A DNA stretch of 64,000 nucleotides from assembly GCA_964470345.1 (NCBI GenBank), contig CAYYBE010000004.1, forward strand, positions 55,643-119,642, given 5' to 3'. The stretch's first letter is position 1. Each line of letters opens with the position of its first letter. Source of the DNA: CAYYBE01 sp964470345 (lineage in GTDB: Bacteria > Babelota > Babeliae > Babelales > Babelaceae). Shown in pieces: positions 7,855 to 16,329 of the stretch. Both the position numbers and the translations under genes were made by a program. Under the pieces are notes generated by a model. It did not search any database, was not told where the DNA came from, and worked only from the letters and a program-made list of their open reading frames with translations.

Positions 7855-8925
7855 ATGCAAAAGGATGCTACGCATAACAAAGAGTATCAACCACTTACCG
7901 TTCCTCGTCTTGCGTGGAATAGTCAGACGTTGACAAAAACCTTCGGCGAATTGGTTGCAGAACCGCTTGATCCAGGGTTTGGATTTACATTGGGTAATGC
8001 ACTTCGCCGCGTAATGTACGGCGCAATCGAAGGTTCAGCCGTAACCGCCGTTGTTATTAAAGGTGTTAATAACGAATTTTCGACGGTACCAGGTGTTGTT
8101 GAAGATACAATGCAACTTTGTTTAAACATTAAGCAAATTATTGTTGGTAATTCAACAGGACTTGCGGGCAAGATGCGCTTAGTCGTTAAAGGCGAGCAAG
8201 TGGCCACGGTGGCTGATATTAAATGCGATGAACATCTTGAATTGCTCAACAAAGAGCATATCCTTGCGCATGTAGCTTCTGATGGAATTCTTGATATTGA
8301 ATTTTTTGTTGAACCAGGCCGCGGTTATCAAGCTGCGCAATGGCCAATTGGTGAAGGCTTGCAAGCAGATGGTAAAATCTATCTTGATGCAATGTTCTCT
8401 CCTATTCGCAATGTAACATTTGATGTTGAGAAAACACGTGTTGGTCGTAACATCGACTATGATAAGCTCAAATTGACAGTAACTACCGATGGGACAATGG
8501 CTCCTGTTGATGCGTTGCACTATTCAGTTTCAGTTTTACGTAATCAACTTGAAACGTTCTTGACGGCTCCAGAAATTCCATTCAATGAAATTTCTCCTCG
8601 CCCAGGTGAAGAACAAAAAGAAGTTGAGGATAAAGTCGATATTGATGCTCTTGTTAAAAGTGGTATCAATGTTGAGTTACTTTTGAAACCGATTGACGTG
8701 TTGGAATTCTCTGTTCGTGCGCATAATTGCTTAATTAATGCGGGAATTAAAAAAGTCATTGATTTGGTAAACTTATCAGAAGATGATGTTACCAAGATCA
8801 AAAACTTTGGTGCAAAATCGTTAGAAGAAGTACGCGAGAACATGAAAGCGTATGGTCTTTCTTTTGGATTAAGCATTAAAGAATCAGCTCTGAAAAAAAT
8901 GTTGGAAAAGGGAAGCAAATCATGA
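7855..8925 (+). CDS. rpoA: DNA-directed RNA polymerase subunit alpha
   Basis: The 356-residue alpha subunit has the N-terminal dimerisation domain (PLDPGFGFTLGNALRRVMYG, then VPGVVEDTMQLCLNIKQI) and the C-terminal DNA-binding domain (LEFSVRAHNCLINAGIKKVIDLVNLSEDDVTKIKNFGAKSLEEV). ATG 7855 follows ACAGGAGA. The end overlaps rplQ in ATGA. Confidence 0.98.
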   Translation: MQKDATHNKEYQPLTVPRLAWNSQTLTKTFGELVAEPLDPGFGFTLGNALRRVMYGAIEGSAVTAVVIKGVNNEFSTVPGVVEDTMQLCLNIKQIIVGNSTGLAGKMRLVVKGEQVATVADIKCDEHLELLNKEHILAHVASDGILDIEFFVEPGRGYQAAQWPIGEGLQADGKIYLDAMFSPIRNVTFDVEKTRVGRNIDYDKLKLTVTTDGTMAPVDALHYSVSVLRNQLETFLTAPEIPFNEISPRPGEEQKEVEDKVDIDALVKSGINVELLLKPIDVLEFSVRAHNCLINAGIKKVIDLVNLSEDDVTKIKNFGAKSLEEVRENMKAYGLSFGLSIKESALKKMLEKGSKS

Positions 8926-9281
8926 ACCATCAAAAAGGGCGAAAGAAACTTAATCTTAATCCAGCCCATAAACGTTCGCTGTTGCGTAACCAAACAATCT
9001 TGTTGATTGAAAAAGGTTCGCTTACATCAACAAAAGCTCGAGTAAAAGAAGTTCGTCGTTTTGCAGAAAAATTAGTAACACTTGCACGTGAGGGTAATAA
9101 CTTTAATGCCCGCCGTCGTGCAAAGGCTCTGTTGCCATACAAAGATGCAGCGTTAGTAAAACTCTTTACTGATATTGCACCACGATATGTCAATCGACCA
9201 GGTGGCTACACGCGTATTATTTCGTTGGGTCGCCGTGTAAGCGATACATCGGAAATCGCAAAGCTTGAGTGGGTAGAATAA
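8922..9281 (+). CDS. rplQ: 50S ribosomal protein L17
   Basis: The product of 119 residues has the L17 core: NHQKGRKKLNLNPAHKRSLLRNQTILLIEKGSLTSTKARVKEVRRFAEKLVTLAREG and the C-terminal DIAPRYVNRPGGYTRIISLGRR. It lies near the peptide exit tunnel. It is the last gene of the long ribosomal operon and is followed within 60 bases by a terminator. Confidence 0.98.
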   Translation: MNHQKGRKKLNLNPAHKRSLLRNQTILLIEKGSLTSTKARVKEVRRFAEKLVTLAREGNNFNARRRAKALLPYKDAALVKLFTDIAPRYVNRPGGYTRIISLGRRVSDTSEIAKLEWVE

Positions 9282-9311
9282 CTCAGCTTATTTTGAAATA
9301 TAATCTACTAG

Positions 9312-9339
9312 AAGGGCTGCATCTACATGCGGCCCTTTT
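9312..9339 (+). terminator. Intrinsic terminator after rplQ
   Basis: AAGGGCTGCAT (9312-9322) pairs with ATGCGGCCCTT (9327-9337), with one G-T wobble and loop CTAC, and runs into TTTT. It should end the spc-alpha transcript. Confidence 0.8.
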
Positions 9340-9363
9340 GGGTGTCTTATGGGAGATGCAACT

Positions 9364-10527
9364 ATGATGTTTAACACGCTTTTTTCTTCTGCACGCCGTG
9401 CATACATGCTTGTGAGTGCATTATTTTTTTCTGTTTTAATACATGCATCTGCTGCAGCTACAACCTCAGATCTTTTTGCCTTTTTACAAGAGCAATCAAC
9501 AGTAACTAACGCTTCTCGCGCTCAGATCTTTACCCCTATTGTTGTGATTGGTTCAGGCGTTGCAGGACTTTCAGCAGCAATTCAAACATCACTCGAAAAG
9601 CAACACACAATCGTCATTCGTGGTACAAATCCCGGTGGACAACTGTTAGGCGCTGCCTACGTTGAAAACATGCCTGGCACCACTCCTGATAAAGGCTATA
9701 AAATTATTGAATCGCTCGAAGCTCGTGCGCAAGAAGTTGGTGTGCAGTTTCTCGATGGCGCTGTAGAACGTATTGAACGTGTTGGCGATCTTATGCAACA
9801 AGCAAATTCAGTGCCGCTCTTTAAAATTACACTTTCTGAAAAGCGTGTAATCTATGCACTCACTGTTATTATTGCAACGGGCGCAACGCCGCGCTATCTC
9901 AACGTTACGGGCGAAGAACAGTATAAAAATAAAGGGGTCTATACGTGTGCTGTCTGCGACGGCCGCCGAGCAATTAAAAAACGTGTTGTTGTGATTGGTG
10001 GCGGTGATTCTTCGATTGAAGAAGTGATGCACCTTGCATCCCATACTGATCAAATCACGCTCTTAGTACGCAAAGACCAGATGCGTGCAGCTACTTCGCG
10101 TCAGGCAAAATTAGCCCAATACCCACAAGTAACAACGCTCTATCACGCTGAAGTTCTTGAAATCTGTGGTGATGGTCAGAACCTTACGGGCGTTCGCATT
10201 CGCGACACGCATACCAATGCTGAAACCGTTATTCCTGCAGATTGCGTCTTTCTTGCAATCGGCCACACGCCCCATTCGGCGCCATTTTCGTCGTTAGTCG
10301 AATGTGATGAGCTTGGGCATATCAAACTCCTGGGGCGCTCACAAGCGACGTCCTGCCCCGGAATTTTCGCTCTTGGCGATGTTGCTGATCCTGTCTATCG
10401 CAAAGCGGAAAGTGCACAGGGCGATGCATGCAAAGCCGCACTCGACGTGACTCGCTATTTGCAAAATGCTGGCTTTGGCTATCAAGCGCTTATCTCTTTT
10501 GAGCCATTTTTTGTGCGCGAAGCATAA
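9364..10527 (+). CDS. Thioredoxin reductase-like FAD/NAD(P)H oxidoreductase with signal peptide
   Basis: The core matches thioredoxin reductase: FAD dinucleotide motif GSGVAGLSA, then NPGGQL and ENMPG, the redox-active CAVCDG (CxxC), NADPH motif GGGDSSIEE, and a C-terminal FAD segment GIFALGDV. The 387-residue protein is about 70 residues longer than the family because of a basic N-terminus, a hydrophobic stretch and Ala-rich cleavage site (LVSALFFSVLIHASAAA), which reads as a Sec signal peptide. GGGAG lies 8 bases before ATG 9364; ATG 9349 is an alternative. Export is inferred from sequence. A dsbD homologue occurs at 57496. Confidence 0.88.
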   Translation: MMFNTLFSSARRAYMLVSALFFSVLIHASAAATTSDLFAFLQEQSTVTNASRAQIFTPIVVIGSGVAGLSAAIQTSLEKQHTIVIRGTNPGGQLLGAAYVENMPGTTPDKGYKIIESLEARAQEVGVQFLDGAVERIERVGDLMQQANSVPLFKITLSEKRVIYALTVIIATGATPRYLNVTGEEQYKNKGVYTCAVCDGRRAIKKRVVVIGGGDSSIEEVMHLASHTDQITLLVRKDQMRAATSRQAKLAQYPQVTTLYHAEVLEICGDGQNLTGVRIRDTHTNAETVIPADCVFLAIGHTPHSAPFSSLVECDELGHIKLLGRSQATSCPGIFALGDVADPVYRKAESAQGDACKAALDVTRYLQNAGFGYQALISFEPFFVREA

Positions 10528-10545
10528 TAATCTGAAAGCCTTTAT

Positions 10546-10980
10546 ATGAATTACCCACGGGTGCGTGTGAGTGTTTTAATCTGCAAAGATGGCAAAGTGC
10601 TCTTGGGCAAGCCCAAACAAACAGCTTTTGATGGGTACTGCTCTTCAGGACTTCAGCAACTTGCTCGAGCAGATACTTGGGGTACGCCAGGTGGCAAACT
10701 TGAATTAGGTGAATCCTTTGAAGCCTGTGCGCTTCGGGAAGTTGCCGAAGAAACGGGATTAGAGATAACCAATGTCCGCTTCTGCGCCGTCACAAACACC
10801 GTCTTCGATGAGCAAACGCATTGGATTAATATTTTTGTGTGTGCCGATCTTGAGCAGGGTGAAGCGAAAAATCTTGAGCCAGACAAGTGTGCAGCGTGGT
10901 GTTGGTTTGACTGGGATAAGTTGCCAGACAATGTTTTTCCTGCGATTAAGAGCGTAAAAGAGCAGGGTATACGCCTGTAG
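10546..10980 (+). CDS. Nudix hydrolase (MutT/NUDT15-like)
   Basis: The 144-residue protein has a complete Nudix box in one stretch: G-x5-E-x7-REVAEETGL beginning at GGKLELGE. Family members hydrolyse nucleoside diphosphates linked to another group, such as oxidised dNTPs. Substrate cannot be told from sequence. It starts 18 bases after the reductase gene and may be co-transcribed with it. Confidence 0.9.
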   Translation: MNYPRVRVSVLICKDGKVLLGKPKQTAFDGYCSSGLQQLARADTWGTPGGKLELGESFEACALREVAEETGLEITNVRFCAVTNTVFDEQTHWINIFVCADLEQGEAKNLEPDKCAAWCWFDWDKLPDNVFPAIKSVKEQGIRL

Positions 10981-11042
10981 CTGCAAGAGTACAGGTAATA
11001 CAGATTGTTAAACGTATCCAGCTTTGTTTGCTGCAGGGGCTT

Positions 11043-12239
11043 ATGATGACACATACGATTACCAAATTAGCACTGGCAACTTTCTGTATGACAAGTACCT
11101 TGAAACTTGAGTCGGCTACTATGACAAGTGTTTATGAGAAAAGCACCTCTTGGGGTTCAAGAATTTGCAAGTTCTTTGTTGCTGAACCTGACAGCGAAGC
11201 TGCCAGAAGAAAACTTTTGTATAAAACCCTCTGGGACGTTGCGCCGACAATGCCTAAAGAACTTATTAGGCTTATTTTAGAATATGCTGCACGTGGATAC
11301 AGGTTCGGAGCTCCTATTCGATCGATTGCTCTTGGTGGAAACTATCTTGCAGCAGGTGGGCAGGATGGAAAAGTTATGCTTTGGAATCTCGAAGCTCCTC
11401 TTAAAGCGGGTCTTACGCTTGATCAATATAAGAAACCAGTTACTGCTCTTTCATTTCAAAAAGATCCTTGTGATACCAGTTATGTTCTTATTTCAGGGGC
11501 AACGTTGCGAGGTGCTCCTCTTGTAAGCATTGAACTGAGCCCGGCAGAAAAGAATCTTTCCAAAGAGCTAGAACTTCATGCAGTTGCCGATGGTGAATAT
11601 GAAATGAAGTATCAAGACGAGGCTATTCGAATGTGGAATCCAGTAAAAGCAACACTTCTTGCTAATCTTGAAATCAATGCGCAGAAACCTATCCCACAGA
11701 GTAAACGAGATCTCAATAGGCAGATTAAACAAGCTGAAGCAGATCAGCACATGCAATCAACGACTGCAGGATCAATTCCATTAACCAGATATTGTCGCAG
11801 CTGGGTGTGGTCGAGTAAAAAACATATTGAAGATTTTCTTAAAATTCGTCTTATTCAACGTCCTGAAGGTGCTAAAAAAGATTCGAGGAATAGTTTTGGA
11901 TCTCTTTCGGACGGCCAGGTATGCGAAGTGACTCCAAATGGAATAATTTTGATTCATGATACCAAAACTCAGGCTATACATCTTTTACGAGGGCACACTG
12001 GTAAAATTAATGCTCTTGTCGTTCATAAGAATATGCCTCAGTATGTTGCCTCAGCCTCTGATGATGGTACGGTAAAAATTTGGGATATCAGCAAAAAACA
12101 ATGTGTTCAGACGATTGATGAGCATATGGGCCATGTTCGATGCATCACATTTCTTGCTGATAGTTGGCAAATTGCATCGGCAGGAGATGATGGTATGGTT
12201 ATGATCCATGCTCTCAATAAAGAGCTATTGCCCGAATAA
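11043..12239 (+). CDS. Exported WD40-repeat protein with F-box-like helix (paralogue 1)
   Basis: The first 25 residues (MMTHTITKLALATFC...) look like a signal peptide. TMPKELIRLILEYA follows near residue 65, then WD40 repeats: first near residue 85 (AAGGQDGKVMLWNL), last two at the C-terminus (SASDDGTVKIWDISKKQC and SAGDDGMVMIH). Middle repeats are degenerate. ATG 11043 lies 5-10 bases after GCAGGGG; a TTG at 11028 is less likely. It converges on the next WD40 gene. WD40 propellers bind proteins; the partner is unknown. Confidence 0.85.
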   Translation: MMTHTITKLALATFCMTSTLKLESATMTSVYEKSTSWGSRICKFFVAEPDSEAARRKLLYKTLWDVAPTMPKELIRLILEYAARGYRFGAPIRSIALGGNYLAAGGQDGKVMLWNLEAPLKAGLTLDQYKKPVTALSFQKDPCDTSYVLISGATLRGAPLVSIELSPAEKNLSKELELHAVADGEYEMKYQDEAIRMWNPVKATLLANLEINAQKPIPQSKRDLNRQIKQAEADQHMQSTTAGSIPLTRYCRSWVWSSKKHIEDFLKIRLIQRPEGAKKDSRNSFGSLSDGQVCEVTPNGIILIHDTKTQAIHLLRGHTGKINALVVHKNMPQYVASASDDGTVKIWDISKKQCVQTIDEHMGHVRCITFLADSWQIASAGDDGMVMIHALNKELLPE

Positions 12240-12314
12240 CTTGAAGCGTTATGTGGTGTGTAATCTCCGTTGCTTATCTCGCAGGAAGTTCTTCTTCGCA
12301 AAGACTTATGGTTC

Positions 12315-13589
12315 TTAGCGTCCTATGTGCATTTCAGAGAATACATCGTATTCTGTTGGCTTTTCCACTTTAAGCTGTGATATGAAATTTTGAACATTGA
12401 TGCATATATTATGGATTCTTGCCGTTCCATCCTCTGATCCAGAAAGAAGCCTTTGGTCAGGAAGTAGCTCGAGAGCACGTACAGGGCCAGTGTGTGCGTA
12501 GATTGTTTTAATGCAGAGTTGTTTCGGTAAATACCAAATTTTAATAGTTCCGTCATCGGAGGCTGAGGCAACAAGGGCATCAGAAATGGTAACAAAGCCT
12601 CTGATTGCTCCAGTATGCCCATGAAGTTCGCCGTATATTCTGTGGTCATGTATTGCCTGGATGGTTATGGTTCCGTTGGTGCATCCAATCAAATACTTGT
12701 CTCCTACTGTATGGGTTCGAGAGACTTTGCTTTTTAGTGGGCGTGCCGTAAAAAATTCTATATCAATAGGCATATCTTTTTGATGTTCCTTTTGCGTTAT
12801 GTTCCAGGCCCGTCCGGTACCAGATAACCTTTGGGGGGAAGTGCTTGATATGGGTTCTTGTATAGCTAAAGAGGCATCTGGGGCTATTGAACTGAGTAGT
12901 TCTCCTGTAACGGGGTTCCATAGTTTAAGAGTCTCATCGCGAGATTCCGAAGGAGCTGAGCCGTCCGACGTTATTGAGTTAGCAACTACAAAGTAGTCTG
13001 TCGGCAGTGTTTTTTTTGCGAGGAACGTTTTTTGCTGTTCTGTAAAGCCTATTATAGAAAATGCTCGAATACAGCGTTCATGCAAGGTGGAGAGAGAAAC
13101 GAGCTCTTGTTTAGGGGATACACCTAGTGCTGAAACAGGTCCCTGGTGTCCTGTGAGAATTTGGGGATAGCGTTCTGTTTGTTGAGCGTTCCAAAATTTA
13201 ATAGTACCGCTTTTGTCGCCAGCAGCAAATGTCTCGTGTGGAAGTACTGCAAGAGAATAGATTGGTGAACCTTGATTAAAAATAAGCTGGTCGTATGAGG
13301 CAATGATCTTAATGAGATCATAAGGTAGGTTTGTGCAGTCAGCAAGAATGGAAGAAATTGTTCGAGAGCGTTGGAGGGGTGTTGTGCCAAGTACGGATTC
13401 CACAACTTTCTTTTCTACTTCTGCACCCATTTGTTCTATGTCTTGAATCTTATGTGATTTCCAAAAGCAGATTGATGCTAGAAATGATGAGCAAGTAGAT
13501 TTGCATGAAGTTTTTTGCTGTGATGCTTCAATGATAAAAGCAGGCGTTAAGAATGCGCAATATAGGATAAGTCGTGAAAAAATAGTCAT
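12315..13589 (-). CDS. Exported WD40-repeat protein with F-box-like helix (paralogue 2)
   Basis: The 424-residue product begins with a signal peptide (MTIFSRLILYCAFLTPAFIIEAS). NLPYDLIKIIASY near residue 88 matches the helix seen in the other two paralogues. WD40 repeats follow: AAGDKSGTIKFWNAQ, ILTGHQGPVSALGVS, ASASDDGTIKIWYLPKQLCIKTIYAHTGPVRALELL and SGSEDGTARIHNI. AAAGGAGGACG lies upstream of its ATG. It is divergent from the microprotein gene at 13839. Confidence 0.87.
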   Translation of the reverse strand: MTIFSRLILYCAFLTPAFIIEASQQKTSCKSTCSSFLASICFWKSHKIQDIEQMGAEVEKKVVESVLGTTPLQRSRTISSILADCTNLPYDLIKIIASYDQLIFNQGSPIYSLAVLPHETFAAGDKSGTIKFWNAQQTERYPQILTGHQGPVSALGVSPKQELVSLSTLHERCIRAFSIIGFTEQQKTFLAKKTLPTDYFVVANSITSDGSAPSESRDETLKLWNPVTGELLSSIAPDASLAIQEPISSTSPQRLSGTGRAWNITQKEHQKDMPIDIEFFTARPLKSKVSRTHTVGDKYLIGCTNGTITIQAIHDHRIYGELHGHTGAIRGFVTISDALVASASDDGTIKIWYLPKQLCIKTIYAHTGPVRALELLPDQRLLSGSEDGTARIHNICINVQNFISQLKVEKPTEYDVFSEMHIGR

Positions 13590-13838
13590 TTTAATACGTC
13601 CTCCTTTAAAAAGCAGTATCTCTGGTCTGAACCTAATTCCAAACTAGTCAGGTTGACAAACTTGATTCATATATTCAAATATACATTAAATACGGAGTAT
13701 GTCAAGTGTCGTCTTGATGTATATTTTGTACTTCAAGGCGAGTTAAGGTGATAGTTCGTTGATTCGTTGTGTTTCTGTTAGGAATTGTGGTATCTCTGAA
13801 ATTAGATCGGATCATTGTTGTAAAAAGGAGCTATCAAG

Positions 13839-14000
13839 ATGATGAAAAATGTCTGGTTTATTGTTGTTGCGGTTGTACTGATTGTTGTTACAGGCATCAT
13901 GCTTTTGAGATTTACTTCTAGTCAAGGTAAAAAGGATCCATATATGGGAGAAGATGCTGCGCAATTTGCTACCGGTTCTGATTCCCGCTACTACCGGTAA
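13839..14000 (+). CDS. Single-TM microprotein, paralogue 1 (53 aa)
   Basis: The product is MMKNVWFIVVAVVLIVVTG, then MLLRFTSSQGKKDPYMGED and AAQFATGSDSRYYR. AAGGAG precedes the ATG at good spacing. One hydrophobic span covers residues 5-24, followed by a polar 29-residue tail. A second copy at 14623 keeps LLRFTSSQGK and YMGEDAAQFAT, which shows the gene is real and under selection. No family is recognised. A secreted orphan gene follows after 31 bases. Confidence 0.8.
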   Translation: MMKNVWFIVVAVVLIVVTGIMLLRFTSSQGKKDPYMGEDAAQFATGSDSRYYR

Positions 14001-14031
14001 AACTTGAAATGATGCATGAGGGGAGTTCTTT

Positions 14032-14448
14032 ATGAAGCAATATTATGCTCTTATATTAATAAGTTTTTATGCGATATGTGCATCTCCAATTTTCTCCAAG
14101 CAGGTTACTCAAGTTCAAAAAAACGAAAAACAACCATCTGCAGCTGTCGAAGTTTTGAGTGATGAGCAGCAAGACCTTAAGAGTATACAAGACAAGCTTG
14201 TGGAGGATGCTGAACGTAATTGGACGTCGTATCCTGCTTTTGATTATAAAGACGTACAAGGTTCGATAGAGATTTTAGACAAACTTGTGGTGGGTGCAAC
14301 GCTTAATTTAGATTCAGGAATCAAAGTGTTTGCCCGCAAAACGACCAGAGATATGCACGTGCTTTTGCCAATACTTGATACCTATCCGCGTATAGCTCAA
14401 AAAATGAATCAGGAAAAATTAGAGCAGTTGCGTGCTCTTGTGAAATAA
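14032..14448 (+). CDS. Secreted hypothetical protein (138 aa)
   Basis: The N-terminus MKQYYALILISFYAICASPIFSK is a clear signal peptide, leaving about 115 polar residues with predicted helices and no cysteine. GAGGGGAG precedes ATG 14032. No family is recognised. It follows the first microprotein gene by 31 bases in the same direction and is followed 19 bases later by the sbcC remnant at 14468. Confidence 0.75.
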   Translation: MKQYYALILISFYAICASPIFSKQVTQVQKNEKQPSAAVEVLSDEQQDLKSIQDKLVEDAERNWTSYPAFDYKDVQGSIEILDKLVVGATLNLDSGIKVFARKTTRDMHVLLPILDTYPRIAQKMNQEKLEQLRALVK

Positions 14449-14467
14449 CTAGGCATTCACGAACGAC

Positions 14468-14536
14468 TTACCCCTGTTCAATAACCTGTATCGTACTGCC
14501 GCGTGGGCAATGCACATGAAAAAATACTGGATCTTG
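14468..14536 (-). pseudogene. Remnant of an sbcC 3' end (copy A)
   Basis: Read on the minus strand these 69 bases encode QDPVFFHVHCPRGSTIQVIEQG and a stop. The last 12 residues PRGSTIQVIEQG are identical to the C-terminus of the intact SbcC at 16330, and FFHVH aligns with its VHFHI. An in-frame TAG lies further upstream, so it is a fragment. It is in the same orientation as sbcC, 1.8 kb away, and shares 36 identical bases with copy B at 16194. Confidence 0.85.
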
Positions 14537-14548
14537 CGTACAGATCTA

Positions 14549-14578
14549 TTGAATGGCTAGAAAGAATTGTAGTATATA
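14549..14578 (+). promoter_or_regulatory. Possible promoter of the second microprotein gene
   Basis: TTGAAT (14549-14554) and TATATA (14573-14578) are 18 bp apart, 45 bases before ATG 14623. The region is A/T-rich with alternating TA, so the exact -10 is uncertain. Confidence 0.35.
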
Positions 14579-14622
14579 TAGTATGAGGTTCTTATAAGTC
14601 ATTATTCTAAAAAGGGGTTGTG

Positions 14623-14781
14623 ATGGTTTCAAAAAAAATATGGATCATTACTGTCGTGGTTGTACTGATGCTTGTTGCGGGAATTTTATTGTTGAGATTT
14701 ACTTCAAGTCAAGGTAAGAATTACATGGGAGAAGATGCCGCACAATTTGCTACAGATTTCGACTTTCGCTCTTACAGGTAA
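14623..14781 (+). CDS. Single-TM microprotein, paralogue 2 (52 aa)
   Basis: The product starts MVSKKIWIITVVVVLMLVAG and ends YMGEDAAQFATDFDFRSYR. It aligns end to end with the 53-aa product at 13839: a basic start, one membrane span, a conserved LLRFTSSQGK and YMGEDAAQFAT, and an aromatic/Arg C-terminus. AAAGGGG lies upstream. A GTG directly before the ATG is an alternative start. It converges on the third WD40 gene. Confidence 0.8.
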   Translation: MVSKKIWIITVVVVLMLVAGILLLRFTSSQGKNYMGEDAAQFATDFDFRSYR

Positions 14782-14805
14782 AAACATTCTCCAAGTATAA
14801 TGTCG

Positions 14806-15951
14806 TCATGTATTTCTGGTTCGATCTAGGCAAATAGTTAGCGTTGAGTTGATGGCGGTTTCCCTCTCTTTCAGACTTTCTTCGATCTCAAAAGAGTAAA
14901 TTTGTAAAGTTCCATCTGCAAAACCAGCAACAAGAAGATTGTGGCCCTTAAGGTGAAGGACCGCAAGAGCATATACGGGGCCTCTATAACAACTGTTTTC
15001 GATACGATGTATTCCTAGTCGCGGTTCTGCAAATAAAATATTGATTAAGCCATCTTCTGCTGCAGTAGCGAAAAGGCCCGGTTCAATCCTCTTGATTGCT
15101 CGAATCGGTTTTGTGTGACAGTTGAATGCGAGTTCTTCGTTTTTGTGCACTAAAAGAATTTTTCCTGTACCATCAGCGCATCCTTCGATACAATAGTCGT
15201 CAAAAATTGCATCAGTAGTACGTCTACAGGATACTTTTGTTTTTGACTCGCACTCACAGATCGTGTCAGAAACGTGTTGTTGGGTATCAAGTTTTAATTT
15301 TCTTTTGCAAAGACTCGTTCTTGGATAAAAGAAGACATATTGAAAATATTTAGATTCCCATAGAGCTGCTTTGGAAGCGGATAGTTTTTTTTGTGGATGA
15401 ATGATGCTGACAGGGGCATCAGAAGCGGGATTCCATAGGATGATTCGTTCATCTGATTTTTTTAGCGAAATTGGGTTATGAAGCATTGCGATGACATCAA
15501 GCTGGTGTTTGTCTGCTTGTTCATTGAAACCGAGAATTCCATATCCGTTTACTGTAGATCCGGAGATGAGCAGCTCTTTTGTCGCAAGCCATTTCAATGC
15601 GGTTACTGGACCGGTGTGTTCTTTTAAAATTCTTACCGTAGCTGTTTTCTGCAAGGGGTCAATGGTTGGGTCAATGATGTGAATTTCTCCGTTTGCAAGT
15701 CCTACGGCAATGGTATTATCAGGAAGAACCGCTAGGGCATATACAGGTACATTTTCTCTACAGGTATGCGCATATTCGGCATACGAAAGGATGATCTCGA
15801 TAAGCTCTGGTAGAAGTACTTTTCCGCAGGTGCCTGAAAGTGCTTTCCCAAGTGGAGTTTGTAATGATTTTTTGACAGCAATTTGAGAGGGTAGTATTGC
15901 AGAAGCGGTAAGCAAGAGCGTGACTAGTGCGGCTTTTAATAGTGCGTTCAT
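14806..15951 (-). CDS. Exported WD40-repeat protein with F-box-like helix (paralogue 3)
   Basis: ATG 15951 gives 381 residues beginning MNALLKAALVTLLLTASAILPSQIAV, a signal peptide, with AAGGA upstream; a longer in-frame start at 16119 would bury that signal and was not chosen. LLPELIEIILSYAEYA near residue 45 matches paralogues 1 and 2. Repeats are more degenerate than in paralogue 2, but EHTGPVTALKWLATKELLISGS, RIILWNP, FATAAEDGLINIL and VAGFADGTLQIYSF are visible. It lies between the two sbcC remnants. Confidence 0.82.
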   Translation of the reverse strand: MNALLKAALVTLLLTASAILPSQIAVKKSLQTPLGKALSGTCGKVLLPELIEIILSYAEYAHTCRENVPVYALAVLPDNTIAVGLANGEIHIIDPTIDPLQKTATVRILKEHTGPVTALKWLATKELLISGSTVNGYGILGFNEQADKHQLDVIAMLHNPISLKKSDERIILWNPASDAPVSIIHPQKKLSASKAALWESKYFQYVFFYPRTSLCKRKLKLDTQQHVSDTICECESKTKVSCRRTTDAIFDDYCIEGCADGTGKILLVHKNEELAFNCHTKPIRAIKRIEPGLFATAAEDGLINILFAEPRLGIHRIENSCYRGPVYALAVLHLKGHNLLVAGFADGTLQIYSFEIEESLKERETAINSTLTICLDRTRNT

Positions 15952-16329
15952 AGCAAATCCTTGTTTGATGGATAGATGTGTTGTCCAAGTATAAATAACT
16001 ATAACAGAAATAAAATTTATAACAAAAGGGTGTGTTGCCGAAAGAGGGCCATTTCTGCCATGCTGTGGCATTTTTACATTTCGAGCTATTTGAATCTGTA
16101 AACTTAGTTGGACGAGCATCTGGTTCGGTTGTCGCAGGTTCGAAAGTTGGAGATTCTGAGAAAATCGTCGGCGTAGCCGACTGTTACAACCAATTACCCC
16201 TGTTCAATAACCTGTATCGTACTGCCGCGGGGCCGTGCCCGGCGTAGCCTTCTCAACTTCGTAGAGATAACTCTTTGAAGGCGAAGACGAGGGGACAAAA
16301 CAGTCTGTCCTGGTGCGTGTTGTGTGAAT
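15952..16329. other. 378-base gap between WD40 paralogue 3 and sbcC
   Basis: This stretch holds the sbcC remnant at 16194, a perfect hairpin GTCGGC-GTA-GCCGAC at 16167-16181, and a segment near 16258 (CTTCGTAGAGAT) that recurs in the palindromic region after tRNA-Ser near 49715. No credible gene was found. Confidence 0.6.
16194..16229 (-). pseudogene. Remnant of an sbcC 3' end (copy B)
   Basis: These 36 bases are identical to 14468-14503 and on the minus strand encode RGSTIQVIEQG and a stop, matching the SbcC C-terminus. They differ from the intact sbcC end at 16330 at six positions, so copies A and B are closer to each other than to the resident gene. Same orientation as sbcC, 100 bases downstream of its stop. 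Confidence 0.82.

Noticed and set aside
13653..13685. TTGACA/TATACA promoter upstream of the first microprotein
   Set aside because: The TTGACA at 13653 is 21 bp from the nearest good -10 element, too far for a normal promoter.
16032..16247. 71-codon plus-strand frame over the sbcC remnant
   Set aside because: It reads antisense through the remnant and a hairpin, with no ribosome site or conserved product.
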